Below are positions 1-8,512 of a DNA stretch of 38,183 nucleotides, one piece after another. Numbering within the stretch: the stretch's first letter is position 1; every line of letters starts with the position of its first letter. Origin of the DNA: Xanthobacteraceae bacterium (lineage in GTDB: Bacteria; Pseudomonadota; Alphaproteobacteria; Rhizobiales; Xanthobacteraceae). The stretch lies in assembly GCA_009694215.1 (NCBI GenBank), contig SHVN01000017.1, forward strand, positions 1-38,183, given 5' to 3'. Position numbers and translations under genes: made by a program. Below the pieces are notes generated by a model, which saw only the letters and a list, made by a program, of their open reading frames with translations, ran no database searches and was not told where the DNA came from.

Positions 1-1
1 T

Positions 2-232
2 GAGAAAGTTGCCACGGCGACATTGATCGCGGTCGAGATCGTGCGCAAGAACCCCGATCAGATCGGCTTTGCCGTTCAGCCGCGACGCTGGGTCGTCGAG
101 CGGTTCTTCGCCTGGATTGGACGCAATCGGAGATTGGCAAAGGACTTCGAGGCTACCATCGACTCCGCACGCGCCTTCCTATACGCGGCTTCCGTCATGC
201 TCCTCGTACGGCGCATCGCCCGGGCTTCATGA
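2..232 (+). CDS. IS5-family transposase, C-terminal part (cut by window start)
   Basis: The reading frame is open from the left edge of the window to a TGA at 230-232, so only the last ~76 residues are seen. They match the C-terminal catalytic block of IS5-family (IS427-like) DDE transposases: the motif RRWVVERFFAWIGRNRRL followed by KDFE, in which the Glu of VVER is the third acidic catalytic residue. The rest of the element lies outside the window. The transposase stop is only 15 bp from the stop codon of the convergent isochorismatase-family gene, so the right end of the element must fall within or next to that interval. I could not identify its terminal repeat without the other end. Confidence 0.85.
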   Translation, partial: EKVATATLIAVEIVRKNPDQIGFAVQPRRWVVERFFAWIGRNRRLAKDFEATIDSARAFLYAASVMLLVRRIARAS

Positions 233-247
233 CTTTCGAAGCCGACT

Positions 248-946
248 CTAAGCCGTCCTGCGCTGCATCATCGGAACGAGTCGATCAATCGCCTCGTCGG
301 TGGTCATCACGTCGCCGAAAAAGACCAGGAAATTGTTCAGCGAAGCCGCATGCTCTTCGTCGGTCAACGATGCGTTGCCATCCGACAGCATGGCTACTCG
401 GTAGTCGAGCATCATCGCATCGCGCGCGGTTGACTCGCAGCACACGTTGGTCACCGTGCCGGTCACCAGCAGCGTCTCGATGCCCAGGGCCTTGAGTTGC
501 GTGTCGATGTCCGACGACCCCGCGATAAATGCGCTGTATTTGATCTTCTTCACACGCAGATCGATCGGTAGCGCCTCCAGCTTCGGATAGACTTTGAAGC
601 CTTCGTGATTTTCATCGAGCTGCGCGAGCCGCTTTTGGACGCGGTCCGGGGTGAGCATGTGCTTGTGGTGATTGCCCCACTGCTCCAATGCGCCGACCGC
701 TGTGGTCTGGACCCAAACCACGGTGCCGCCAGCGGCGCGGAGCGCCTTCGCCATGCGGTTGATATTCGGTACAATTTCTCGCGCCTCCGGCACTTCTGCG
801 GCAAAGCCTTCGGCAACGAAATAATTCTGCATATCAACCACGACCAGCGCTGTGCGGCCGGCGTCGATCGTCGCGTGACTCAAGAGCCTGCCCTGCCGAC
901 GGATCACGCGGTCCTTGACCGATTGCGGTGTAACGTAGCTGTGCAT
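248..946 (-). CDS. Isochorismatase-family cysteine hydrolase
   Basis: Encodes 232 residues, a normal length for the isochorismatase-like superfamily (amidases, ureidoacrylate and N-carbamoyl hydrolases, nicotinamidases). The catalytic triad can be read: Asp38 in ALVVVDMQN, Lys134 in the KIKYSAF block, and Cys169 in VTGTVTNVCCEST, preceded by the usual cis-peptide region. It is probably cytoplasmic, since there is no signal peptide. The ATG at 946 has a strong GGAGG six bases upstream. The substrate cannot be told from sequence; the nearby HpxZ/AtzH-like gene would fit an amide or ureide pathway, but this is only a guess. The 3' end abuts an IS5-type element, so the last residues (MMQRRTA) may have been altered by the insertion. 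Confidence 0.88.
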   Translation of the reverse strand: MHSYVTPQSVKDRVIRRQGRLLSHATIDAGRTALVVVDMQNYFVAEGFAAEVPEAREIVPNINRMAKALRAAGGTVVWVQTTAVGALEQWGNHHKHMLTPDRVQKRLAQLDENHEGFKVYPKLEALPIDLRVKKIKYSAFIAGSSDIDTQLKALGIETLLVTGTVTNVCCESTARDAMMLDYRVAMLSDGNASLTDEEHAASLNNFLVFFGDVMTTDEAIDRLVPMMQRRTA

Positions 947-1019
947 CGGAGCCTCCGTGGCGAGATGAGCGACTGTAAAGGCTAAGACCGCCGCCGCAAA
1001 CCGTCAATGCGGTAGCGAA

Positions 1020-1827
1020 GGCATTGTCACGTTGATAGCAGACTTGCGACCATTTCTTCCATCCGTTAGCCAAGCGGATGACTAAGATCAGCTACAGCGG
1101 TTACCGGTTCCCGCCTGAGATCATTCACCGGGCGATCTGGCTCTATCTCCGGTTCACCCTGAGCCTCCGCGACGTCGAGATCTTTTGTCGGAGCGAGGTA
1201 TCGCGGTCTCCTATGAGACAATTCGACGGTGGGTGAACCATTTGGGACCCCTGATCGCTGCAGATTTGCGCAAGCGTAGACCAAAGCCCCACACGACCTA
1301 GCATCTGGACGAGGTTTACATCAAGATTGATGGGCGTTTGGTCTATCTGTGGCGGGGCGTCGATGCCGAAGGCGAGGTCCTCAATGTGCTGGTCCAGGCA
1401 AAACGGGATAAGCTAGCCGCACTGAAACTTATGCGAAAGCTCCTCACGAAGTATGGCTTAGTCCCCGAGTTGCTGATCACGGATGACCTGCGTTCATATG
1501 GAGCGGCGGCTCGTGACCTTAGGATCGCAAAGCATCACCAGCGTGGCCGATGGCGTAACAACCGGGCTGAAAACTCGCATCTGCCAACCCGACGACGAGA
1601 ACGCAAGATGCAGGGCTTTAAAAGCCGGGGATCAGCACAGAGATTTCTCTCAACTCACGCCGCCGTCTATAACACCTTCAACGTCCAATGCCACCTGACA
1701 TCCATCCAAACGCACCGCGCCCTCCGTGTGACGGCCATGGACACGTGGCACCAAGTCATCGCCGCGGCTTGAGCTGAACGTCGCTGACGGCTTTGTTGCG
1801 ACATCGATTCCTCAACGTGACAATGCC
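1020..1827 (+). mobile_element. IS6-family insertion sequence, decayed
   Basis: An 808-bp element bounded by a perfect 16-bp inverted repeat: GGCATTGTCACGTTGA at 1020-1035 and its reverse complement at 1812-1827. The length and the single transposase match IS6-family elements. The 8-bp flanks (1012-1019 gtagcgaa; 1828-1835 gcaccact) do not match, so there is no target duplication. The copy is therefore old, or was left by recombination or cointegrate resolution. The transposase inside is broken, so the element cannot move on its own. Confidence 0.85.
1078..1772 (+). pseudogene. IS6-family transposase, frameshifted and nonsense-mutated
   Basis: Reading starts at ATG 1078 (MTKISYSGYRFPPEIIHRAI) and continues to about 1178. 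There one base appears to be missing after the VE codons, and the protein continues in another frame as LLSERGIAVSYETIRRWVN. A second lesion is TAG at 1299-1301, where the family has Trp in the TTWHLDE context. Beyond it the DDE domain is intact to 1772: Asp in HLDEVYIKIDG, Asp in ITDDLRSYGAA, and Glu in NRAENSHLPTRRRERKMQ. Corrected for both lesions the protein would be about 231 residues, the normal IS6 transposase length. It is called a pseudogene because two independent disabling changes are present. Confidence 0.9.
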
Positions 1828-1875
1828 GCACCACTCGCTTGAACGATGGCCTGCGGCGTAGTCCGCGTCGTCACC

Positions 1876-2277
1876 TCAGGGAGTGATCCGCTCCCAGGCC
1901 AGCTCCTGGTGCTGCATCACGCCCGCATACAGCCGCCGCGGCGGCGCGAGCACCATCAATCCGTTCTCGAAGCGGACGCTCCGCATCTGATCGCCGCCGA
2001 TGCGGCTTGCGTCGGACGAGGCGTCGACGCGGGTGGAAAGCGTCGTGCCGTCGAAGCTGTAGTTCCCGGCATAGGACATGAACTGGCGCGGCTCGCCGGC
2101 TGGCAGCGCCGGGCGGCCGTCGCACAGCACGGCCATCATGCGTCCGTCGGCCTGGAACACAACGAGCCCCATCGCGGCCGGCCCATAGGGCGGCGCAAGG
2201 ACATGGCCGGCGTCGTCGCGGCCGATCGTGCTCTTCATCCGCCAAGTGCCAACAATGCGGGGATCGATCGTGGTCAT
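1876..2277 (-). CDS. Lipocalin-like domain protein
   Basis: A 133-residue protein matching the bacterial lipocalin-like domain (Lipocalin_5 type). It opens with PRIVGTWRMKS, the usual G-x-W beta-strand start, followed by alternating hydrophobic strands with GLVVFQADGRMMAVL and NYSFDGTTLSTRVDAS, and closes with HQELAWERI. There is no signal peptide, so it is probably cytoplasmic. Small beta-barrel proteins of this type usually accompany catabolic genes and have no assigned reaction. The start at 2277 has AAGGA upstream. It lies 31 bp downstream of the HpxZ-like gene on the same strand, so the two are probably co-transcribed. Ligand unknown. Confidence 0.75.
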   Translation of the reverse strand: MTTIDPRIVGTWRMKSTIGRDDAGHVLAPPYGPAAMGLVVFQADGRMMAVLCDGRPALPAGEPRQFMSYAGNYSFDGTTLSTRVDASSDASRIGGDQMRSVRFENGLMVLAPPRRLYAGVMQHQELAWERITP

Positions 2278-2308
2278 GCTGCATCCTTCGCGTGGGATTG
2301 GTTCCGGA

Positions 2309-2725
2309 TCATGCCCGCTTCCAGACGTCCTTCTCGTCGATCACGCTGACATGCGCGGCGACCACATGCCAGCCGTCGGGAAACTTCACCCAGGTTTGCA
2401 TCTGCCGGCCGACCTTGCCCGGCATGGTGGCGCGGTGAAACAGCGTCGAGGCCACGGCGCAATCGCGGCCATAGGCGGTGATGACGGTCTTTGAGGTGGT
2501 GCGCGCCAGCCCAACGGGCGAGCGCGCTGCGCGGAATGCCGCGATCTCCGCATGGCCGTACAGGATTTCGGTCGTGCCGTAGCGGATGGTGCGAGGGTCG
2601 GCGTGGAACGTGTCGTCCAGCACGGCGACGTCATTCGTCACCAGTGCCTTTTCGTAGCGATTGAACGCAGCGGTGACCTCGGCCACGACATCCGGCAGAT
2701 CGATTCCCAAAGGACGATGTTGCAT
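2309..2725 (-). CDS. HpxZ/AtzH-like (SnoaL-fold) protein
   Basis: A 138-residue protein resembling oxalurate-catabolism protein HpxZ and the AtzH-like/DUF3225 group: DVVAEVTAAFNRYEKALVTN, then DDTFHADPRTIRYGTTEILYGH and a C-terminal FPDGWHVVAAHVS strand. This is the NTF2/SnoaL cone fold, often found beside amidase or hydrolase genes of ureide and s-triazine metabolism. The start at 2725 is chosen because AGGGAG precedes it and homology begins directly after it; the open frame extends further upstream but reads through the terminator of the L,D-transpeptidase gene. Its function is not established by sequence. No amidase gene lies next to it here, only the isochorismatase-family hydrolase across an IS element. 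Confidence 0.8.
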   Translation of the reverse strand: MQHRPLGIDLPDVVAEVTAAFNRYEKALVTNDVAVLDDTFHADPRTIRYGTTEILYGHAEIAAFRAARSPVGLARTTSKTVITAYGRDCAVASTLFHRATMPGKVGRQMQTWVKFPDGWHVVAAHVSVIDEKDVWKRA

Positions 2726-2781
2726 GAGAAGCTCCCTGGAGCATTGTCCGGTGAAAGAAATTAGTCCGCAACGGTGCTCCC

Positions 2782-2816
2782 AAAAATACTTCGGCCGCAG
2801 CGAGAGGCTGCGGCCG
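2782..2816 (-). terminator. Rho-independent terminator of the L,D-transpeptidase gene
   Basis: A 9-bp GC stem (CGGCCGCAG at 2792-2800 paired with CTGCGGCCG at 2808-2816, 7-nt loop) is followed, in minus-strand sense, by a run of five T (2786-2782). It lies 25-59 bp beyond the L,D-transpeptidase stop codon and ahead of the HpxZ-like gene, so it separates the two units. Confidence 0.8.
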
Positions 2817-2840
2817 GGTATTAGAGTTCTTGACGATGCC

Positions 2841-4862
2841 CTAGCGGGAACCGGGCCGGTCGTTGGCGCCGACGCGGGCGCGCGGCTTGGGCGCGGGCTC
2901 CGGCGTGCCGCCGAACAGGCGATCGAAGAACGAGACACCGCCGCCGCCACCACCGCCGAAGGTGCCGGGCGGCATCTTCACCGGCGCCGAGGAACTGCCC
3001 TTCGGCCGGTCGATGGCGATGTCCGCCATCTTGCGATCGGAGCCCTTGAGCACCGCGAGCAGGCGGGCGTCGCGGCCATAGACATCGTCGCGGATCTGGA
3101 GGTTTCCGGCATCGTCCACGAACGCGCTCTGATAGGTGAGGTGGACCGGAATGTTCTGCGGGAAGTTGATGTTGATCTCCGAGCCACCGAACATCTTCTG
3201 CAGCCGGTCCGCGGTGTAGTTCTCGTTCGGCAGCGCCAGCCCGAGGATCACTTCGCCGTACTTCAGCGGATCCTGCACCCGCATGCAGCCGTGGCTGTAG
3301 GCGCGCTTGTCATGCGCGAACAGGTGCTTGTCCGGCGTGTCGTGCTGATACACCAGGAACTTGTTGGGGAAGTTGAAGCGGATGCGGCCGAGCGCGTTCC
3401 GGTCGCCCGGCGGCTGCCAGATGCGCACGTTGCCGTCGCGGTCCTGCTCGACCTTGAGCCCGATCCGCTCCATCGCCTGCGGGTCGGCCTGCAGCGCCGG
3501 CAGGTATTCGTTCTGGATGATCGAGGGCGGCACATTCCAGGTCGGATTGACGGTGATGAACTTCATCTCCGCGGTGAGTAGCGGCGTCGGCAGGTTAGGC
3601 TTGCCGACCACGATCTTGGTCTTCCAGACCAGCTTGCCGTCGCGCATCACGCGAAGCGTGTAGTCCGGGATATTGACCATCACGTAGGTGTGGCCGAGAT
3701 CGCGCGGGACCCAGCGCCAGCGCTCCATGTTGGCGATGATGATGTCGACCGTTTTCTCGCGCTTGGGGCCGTTGATGGCGTCAAGCGTCGCCTGGGTGAG
3801 CTGGCCAGTGGCGTTGATGCCCTGTTCCTTCTGGAATTTGGCGATCGTGTGGGACAGCGTCTTGTCGTAGGTGGTGTCGCCATCGGCATCCTTGATGCCG
3901 AACCGCTCGCGCAGCGCGGGCACGCGCGGATCCTCCATCACGATCTCTTTGACGTCCTTGCCCTTCTTTTCCTTGCCGTACTTCAGCACCGGGCCGGACG
4001 GGATGATCGGCTTCTCGACGTCGGTTCCCTTGCGCGCGGCGGCGAGTTTGGCCTTGAGCGCCTGGTACTGCGGCTGCGGTGGATTGAGGCTGTCGAGGGC
4101 CGCGGCTGCGTCCTTCGCGTTGGCGACCCGGACCAGGACATTGGCTGGATCGGGCTTGGCGAGGTCGTAGATGATGTCGGCCGCGACGCGGCTGTAGTGC
4201 ACGCGGCCGCTCATGGCGTGACGGGCGAAGGTGAGAACCGCGTCGGTGAACTTGATCTCGGCTTCGGCCAGGGCTTCCGGCTCCATGCCGCTCTTGATCT
4301 GCGGCGTCGGATATTCGCTCGGGTCGAGCCCGTCGGCATCGACGCCGGCGAGATAGGCGGCCGCGGCCTTGGCGCGCTCGCTCAGCCTGCCGTCAGCGAT
4401 CCAGAGCGGCGCGAAATCGCGGCTCGAATAGAACGCCTGGACGGTGGCGCGCTCCTTCTTGCCACCGAGGATGCGGTCGAACTTGCCGGCGGCCAATTGG
4501 TCGCGAAACTTCTCGACGATCGCGGTGTCGGCAACCGAGGCCGTGGTGAACGTGGAGCCGGTCGACGCCGGCGCCGAGGAGGTGCTTTCCGCCGGCTTTT
4601 GGGCGGGCGCCGGAGCCGCGACTTCGGGCTTTGCAGGCACGGCTTCAGGCTTGGCCGGAGCGGCTTCGGGCTTGGCCGTAATGTCGGCCGGGGCAATGTC
4701 CTTGAGGCTCGGCGGCGGCAGATCGGCGCTCTCCGGCATCGGCACGGCGACCGTGATCGGCGCCTCGGACTGGGCAAAAGCGCTGTCCGCGTAGGATGTT
4801 AGCGCCAGTGCCAAGGCGATGGCTGTGCCGGCCAGGAGGTGTTCGAACCGAACGCTTCGCAT
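2841..4862 (-). CDS. Periplasmic L,D-transpeptidase (YcbB/LdtD type)
   Basis: A 673-residue enzyme that forms 3-3 peptidoglycan cross-links or attaches proteins to the wall. A signal peptide (hydrophobic core at residues 9-23, AFAQ cleavage near 30) is followed by a Pro/Ala/Lys-rich linker with repeated KPEAAPA-like units (~64-91), a long N-terminal domain, a peptidoglycan-binding domain (~312-365, DGDTTYDKTLSHTIAKFQ) and a YkuD catalytic domain (~393-545). The active-site block YSHGCMRVQDP gives the nucleophile Cys526 with His524 and Arg528; His507 lies upstream. The C-terminal tail is Gly-rich (~634-652) and then Pro/Arg-rich. Length and domain order are typical for rhizobial LdtD-like proteins, which are chromosomal housekeeping genes. 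Start ATG 4862 has AAAGAG upstream. Confidence 0.93.
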   Translation of the reverse strand: MRSVRFEHLLAGTAIALALALTSYADSAFAQSEAPITVAVPMPESADLPPPSLKDIAPADITAKPEAAPAKPEAVPAKPEVAAPAPAQKPAESTSSAPASTGSTFTTASVADTAIVEKFRDQLAAGKFDRILGGKKERATVQAFYSSRDFAPLWIADGRLSERAKAAAAYLAGVDADGLDPSEYPTPQIKSGMEPEALAEAEIKFTDAVLTFARHAMSGRVHYSRVAADIIYDLAKPDPANVLVRVANAKDAAAALDSLNPPQPQYQALKAKLAAARKGTDVEKPIIPSGPVLKYGKEKKGKDVKEIVMEDPRVPALRERFGIKDADGDTTYDKTLSHTIAKFQKEQGINATGQLTQATLDAINGPKREKTVDIIIANMERWRWVPRDLGHTYVMVNIPDYTLRVMRDGKLVWKTKIVVGKPNLPTPLLTAEMKFITVNPTWNVPPSIIQNEYLPALQADPQAMERIGLKVEQDRDGNVRIWQPPGDRNALGRIRFNFPNKFLVYQHDTPDKHLFAHDKRAYSHGCMRVQDPLKYGEVILGLALPNENYTADRLQKMFGGSEININFPQNIPVHLTYQSAFVDDAGNLQIRDDVYGRDARLLAVLKGSDRKMADIAIDRPKGSSSAPVKMPPGTFGGGGGGGVSFFDRLFGGTPEPAPKPRARVGANDRPGSR

Positions 4863-5032
4863 CGGATGCTCTTTCCAACCCCCCCGATGGAGGCCGGGTC
4901 ATGGTTATTGTCGGATTAGCAAGGTAAATATCAGGATCGCCGGATTTTTGATACCGAAACGGTGCGCCGATTGGCCGCTATTTCTCTGGCAAACCTGTGG
5001 AATTCATATGCAACGCCAACAAATCCGGCCGG

Positions 5033-5052
5033 TGTGGTGCGGCGGCACCACA
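5033..5052 (-). terminator. Hairpin downstream of the tct transporter operon
   Basis: An 8-bp stem TGTGGTGC (5033-5040) and GCACCACA (5045-5052) with a 4-nt loop, 31 bp beyond the stop of the transporter gene. In minus-strand sense it is followed by CCGGCCGGATTTGTT, so the T-tract is weak. It is a plausible but not certain terminator. Confidence 0.4.
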
Positions 5053-5083
5053 GCCCCGTGGCCGCGCCGGTATCGGGGTCCGG

Positions 5084-7171
5084 CTACTGCACCGATGGGA
5101 TGATTTTCAGGGCGGGCACAAGCTTACCGAGCAGGGTGGGTGGCCAGGGCAGCGACATGAACACGTCGAAGGCGACGTAGATGCCGAGCAGCAGGACCAC
5201 CACATAGGGAATGATCAGCTTCCAGTTCTCCGGACCCTCCAGCCGCATGAAGACGATGACGAAGATCGCCGCCGTCGGAATGAGGCCGATGACCGCCATC
5301 GAAGCCATGAAGGCCAGCAGATAGGCGAAGAACCGCGCCGACCGCGTCACGATCGTGCGCAGCGGCAGGTGTCCGGTGTCGGACTCGATGTCCATGTGGA
5401 TCTTCTGCCCGATCTCCGCTTGCGCCTGCTCGGCCAGGCTGCCGGTGGCGGCGGCGGTGGGCTTGCGGCACAACTCGTTGAACAGGCTCAGGCCCGCGAC
5501 CAGCAGCGCCAGCGAGCCGACGATTATCGGCACGAGCTTGGCGGCGAAGGCCCAGGGCTGCGCTGCCGCCACCATCGTGGCGATCAGCGCGATGAAGAAC
5601 ATCGTGAACAGTTGCTGCGGCTTGAACTGCGGCATCCGGAAGCTCCTCAGCAGCTTGCCGATGCCGCCTTGCTGCCGCACGTCGGCGAGGAACGGCCGCA
5701 CCACGCCGACGATCGCCATCAGGAGCAGGATCGCCACCACCGGGCGGAACAGCCACGAGTAGCTGTAGCGCTCAATCGAGATGAACATGTAGCGCTCGAT
5801 GCTGTCGCCCAGCACAAGGCCCAGCACCAGCGGCGGCCGCGGCCATTTGAATTGCTTCATCAGCCAGCCGAACACGCCGAACAAGAGCAGCGCGAACATG
5901 TCGCCCCAGCTTCGCGACGCCTCGAACGCGCCGATGTAGACCACGCTCAGCACCGCCGGAAGGATCAGCGTGTAGCGCAGCGTGGCGAGCCTCGCGAATT
6001 GCGGACTGAAGGCGTAGCAGGCGCCGGCGCCGAGAATGTTGGCGAGCGCCACCGACCACACCATCGCGTAGGTGATGTCGAGGTTCTTGTGCAGCATGTC
6101 CGGGCCCGGTACGAGCCCGTGAATGAGGAACGCGCCGAGCAGGATCGCCATGGTGGCGCTGCCGGGAACGCCGAAGGCGACGGTCGGGACCAGCGCGCCA
6201 CCCTCCTTCGCGTTGTTGGAGCTTTCCGACGCGATCACGCCGCGAACGTCGCCCTTGCCGAAGGTGAGGTGCGCGCCCTTCTCGGTCTTGAGCGCGTGGC
6301 CGTAGGCGAGCCAGTCCACCACCGAGGCACTGATGCCCGGGATCGAGCCGATGCCGCCGCCGATCCAGGAGCAGCGCACGATCAGCCACCAGTTCTCGAA
6401 GCAGTCCTTCACGCCCTGCCATTGGCCCTTGTAGATGTTGTCCTTGTCGATCTCCTTGGAAATCGTGGTGCGTGCGATCAGGAGATCGCACAGCTCCGGC
6501 AGCGCGAACAGGCCGAGCAGCACCGGCGTGAGCGGCAGGCCGTCCCACAGGTACAGGCTGTCCATGGTCCAGCGCAGCGTGCCGGTCTGCGGGTCGGAGC
6601 CGATCATCGCGATCATGATGCCGAGACAGCCGGCGGCGACGCCGCGCAGCGGCGCGCTGCCCGACAGCACGGCCACCATCGATATGCCTAAGACGGAAAA
6701 CGCCAATAGCTCCGGCGAGCCGAGATAGAGCATCACCGGCCGCAGAATCGGGATCGACACGGCGAGCAGCATCGCGCCGAAAATGCCGCCCATCATCGAC
6801 GACATGTAGGCGGCGCTCAGCGCCCTCCCGGCCTCGCCGCGCTTGGCCATCGGGAATCCGTCAAGCACCGTTGCCGCGGAGGCTGCACCTCCGGGCACGC
6901 CGAACAGGATGGCTGGAATGGGGTCGCCGGTGGCAGTGGTGGCGCCGAGGCCGAGCAGCAGCGCGAAGGCCGAGTAGGGGTCCATGCCGAAGGTGAACGG
7001 CAACAGCATCGCCGTGCCTGCCAGGCCGCCGATGCCAGGCACGATGCCGAGGATCAGCCCCATCATGCAGCCGGCCATCAGGTACATCAGCCGATGCGGC
7101 TCCATCAGCGTGACGAAGGCCTTGCCAGCCGCCGCCGCCATGAAGGCCGCTTCCGCTCCGATGCCTTCCAT
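5084..7171 (-). CDS. Tripartite tricarboxylate transporter permease, TctA-TctB fusion
   Basis: The 695-residue inner-membrane permease of a TTT-family transporter. Residues ~25-500 are TctA: LGIVPGIGGLAGTAML (~41-56) and the conserved GDPIPAILFGVPGGAASAA (82-100), followed by about ten hydrophobic segments. The second half repeats a similar motif (FGVPGSATMAILLGAF). Residues ~514-695 look like the small subunit TctB: four hydrophobic segments with a central hydrophilic loop, including AKLVPIIVGSLALLVAGLSL and a LIPTAAIFVIVFMRL segment. TctA alone is about 500 residues, so this is a fused large plus small subunit. The binding protein gene 37 bp upstream supplies the third component. Substrates of such systems are carboxylates; which one is used here is unknown. 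Confidence 0.92.
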   Translation of the reverse strand: MEGIGAEAAFMAAAAGKAFVTLMEPHRLMYLMAGCMMGLILGIVPGIGGLAGTAMLLPFTFGMDPYSAFALLLGLGATTATGDPIPAILFGVPGGAASAATVLDGFPMAKRGEAGRALSAAYMSSMMGGIFGAMLLAVSIPILRPVMLYLGSPELLAFSVLGISMVAVLSGSAPLRGVAAGCLGIMIAMIGSDPQTGTLRWTMDSLYLWDGLPLTPVLLGLFALPELCDLLIARTTISKEIDKDNIYKGQWQGVKDCFENWWLIVRCSWIGGGIGSIPGISASVVDWLAYGHALKTEKGAHLTFGKGDVRGVIASESSNNAKEGGALVPTVAFGVPGSATMAILLGAFLIHGLVPGPDMLHKNLDITYAMVWSVALANILGAGACYAFSPQFARLATLRYTLILPAVLSVVYIGAFEASRSWGDMFALLLFGVFGWLMKQFKWPRPPLVLGLVLGDSIERYMFISIERYSYSWLFRPVVAILLLMAIVGVVRPFLADVRQQGGIGKLLRSFRMPQFKPQQLFTMFFIALIATMVAAAQPWAFAAKLVPIIVGSLALLVAGLSLFNELCRKPTAAATGSLAEQAQAEIGQKIHMDIESDTGHLPLRTIVTRSARFFAYLLAFMASMAVIGLIPTAAIFVIVFMRLEGPENWKLIIPYVVVLLLGIYVAFDVFMSLPWPPTLLGKLVPALKIIPSVQ

Positions 7172-7208
7172 CGCTCAGGCGCCTTCCGGATTTGTCACGG
7201 ACACTTCA

Positions 7209-8276
7209 TCACCGCTGCGGGCTGGACGTTGCAGGCTTCGCGCTCAACGCTTGCCGCGCCCGTTCTATCAGATGCTGGGGCGTCGCATAGATCGATGTGA
7301 TGAGCGTCTGCAGCTCGCCACCCGCCATCGGATCGACGTCGAGCTGCATCTTCGCGGCTTCCGCGCGGAGCCCCGCGTCGTTGAGCGCCGCGACGAACGC
7401 AGTCCGAAGAATTGCGATCCGCTCCGGTGGCACGCCCGGCGGCAGGACATAGGGGCGCCCGAAAACGCCCTGGCTGAAAACCAGCTCGATCACCTTGCGG
7501 TCGTCGTCGCTGCGCGCGAAATCGCCCGCGCGGGGAATGTTTCGCTTATTCAAGTCGTTATGGCCGGTGTTGCTGAGCTGCACTAGCACCCGGACCGTGT
7601 CCTTGGCGAACCATTCCGGGTGCATCGCCTCGATTCCGGTCCAGCCGATGCCGCAGGCGCCCTGAACCTCGCCGCGCTCGAGCGCGAGCGTGATCTCTCT
7701 GCTGCCTGGATAGCCCGTTACGATGCGAAACTTGGTGCCGAGCACGCTGTTCAGGAGCAGGGGCAGATCGTATGTGGTGGCGCCCGGATTGCTCGCGCCG
7801 ACGATCAGCTCCTGCGTGAGGACATCCTTGAACGCCTTCACCGGCGCGTCGCTGCGCACGTAGCAGACATAGACGTCGCTGTTGGCGCTGCCGAGATAGA
7901 CGAGCTTGCTCGGGTCGTGCGGCACCGGCTGCTCGCTGAGCAGCGGCTGCAGCACCGCGCCGGGGAAGATCGCCCCGATCGCGGTGCCGTCCTTGGGCGC
8001 GACCGAATAGATGAAGCCCGCGGCGCGGTTCGATCCCGCGCCGCTCATGTTCTGCACGACGATAGATGGATTGCCGGGAATCGACGCGCCCATCGTCCGC
8101 GCCAGGAGCCGCGCATAGGTGTCGTAGCCGCCGCCCGCCGAGGAGCCGACGACCATCGAGATCTGCTTGCCCTTGTAGAACGGCTCGGTCGCGCTCTGCG
8201 CCGTCGCGGCGCTTGCCGCGACCAGCAGGCATGCAAGAGCGGTGGCGACAGGCCGGACGCAAACCCCGATCGGCAT
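7209..8276 (-). CDS. Bug/TctC-family solute-binding protein
   Basis: A 355-residue secreted periplasmic binding protein of the tripartite tricarboxylate receptor family. The signal peptide core is TALACLLVAASAATAQS. The mature start has KQISMVVGSSAGGGYDTYARLLA, the family's GGG..D.xAR segment, followed by VVQNMSGAGSNRAA. It is a divergent member: the later part (GACGIGWTGIEAMHPEW) differs from the other Bug proteins in this window. It is the first gene of a two-gene unit with the TctA-TctB permease 37 bp downstream, so it is the most likely cognate receptor. The start at 8276 gives a complete signal peptide, but the Shine-Dalgarno is weak. The ligand is probably a carboxylate. Confidence 0.9.
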   Translation of the reverse strand: MPIGVCVRPVATALACLLVAASAATAQSATEPFYKGKQISMVVGSSAGGGYDTYARLLARTMGASIPGNPSIVVQNMSGAGSNRAAGFIYSVAPKDGTAIGAIFPGAVLQPLLSEQPVPHDPSKLVYLGSANSDVYVCYVRSDAPVKAFKDVLTQELIVGASNPGATTYDLPLLLNSVLGTKFRIVTGYPGSREITLALERGEVQGACGIGWTGIEAMHPEWFAKDTVRVLVQLSNTGHNDLNKRNIPRAGDFARSDDDRKVIELVFSQGVFGRPYVLPPGVPPERIAILRTAFVAALNDAGLRAEAAKMQLDVDPMAGGELQTLITSIYATPQHLIERARQALSAKPATSSPQR

Positions 8277-8512
8277 CGAATTGTCCCGCGTTTCGTCCCA
8301 GGCCGCCGCCGTTTCTTCATTCCGCAGCTGGCCTGTGGCGGGAGGTTTTCAGGCAGGGTTGCCGGTGTCAACTGCGCCGGTTTGCGGCCGCAAAGGTTCG
8401 GTGCCGCGGGCGGTGGCCGGAGCCCCGGCGACGCGCTAGGCTCGCCGCCGCCGCTCCAGAACCGCGACACGCGGACGCAGGCGGAGAGAAACCAACCCTG
8501 TCGGTGAGGACC

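Noticed and set aside
3690-4802. Long plus-strand open frame of 370 codons opposite the L,D-transpeptidase gene
   Set aside because: It is the complement of a well-supported gene, rich in Arg/Gly/Leu from GC-rich third positions, and has no recognisable domain.
4997-6691. 564-codon plus-strand open frame opposite the TctA-TctB gene
   Set aside because: Composition (His/Arg/Glu/Gln-rich, no domain) is that of an antisense shadow; the minus strand encodes a clear transporter.
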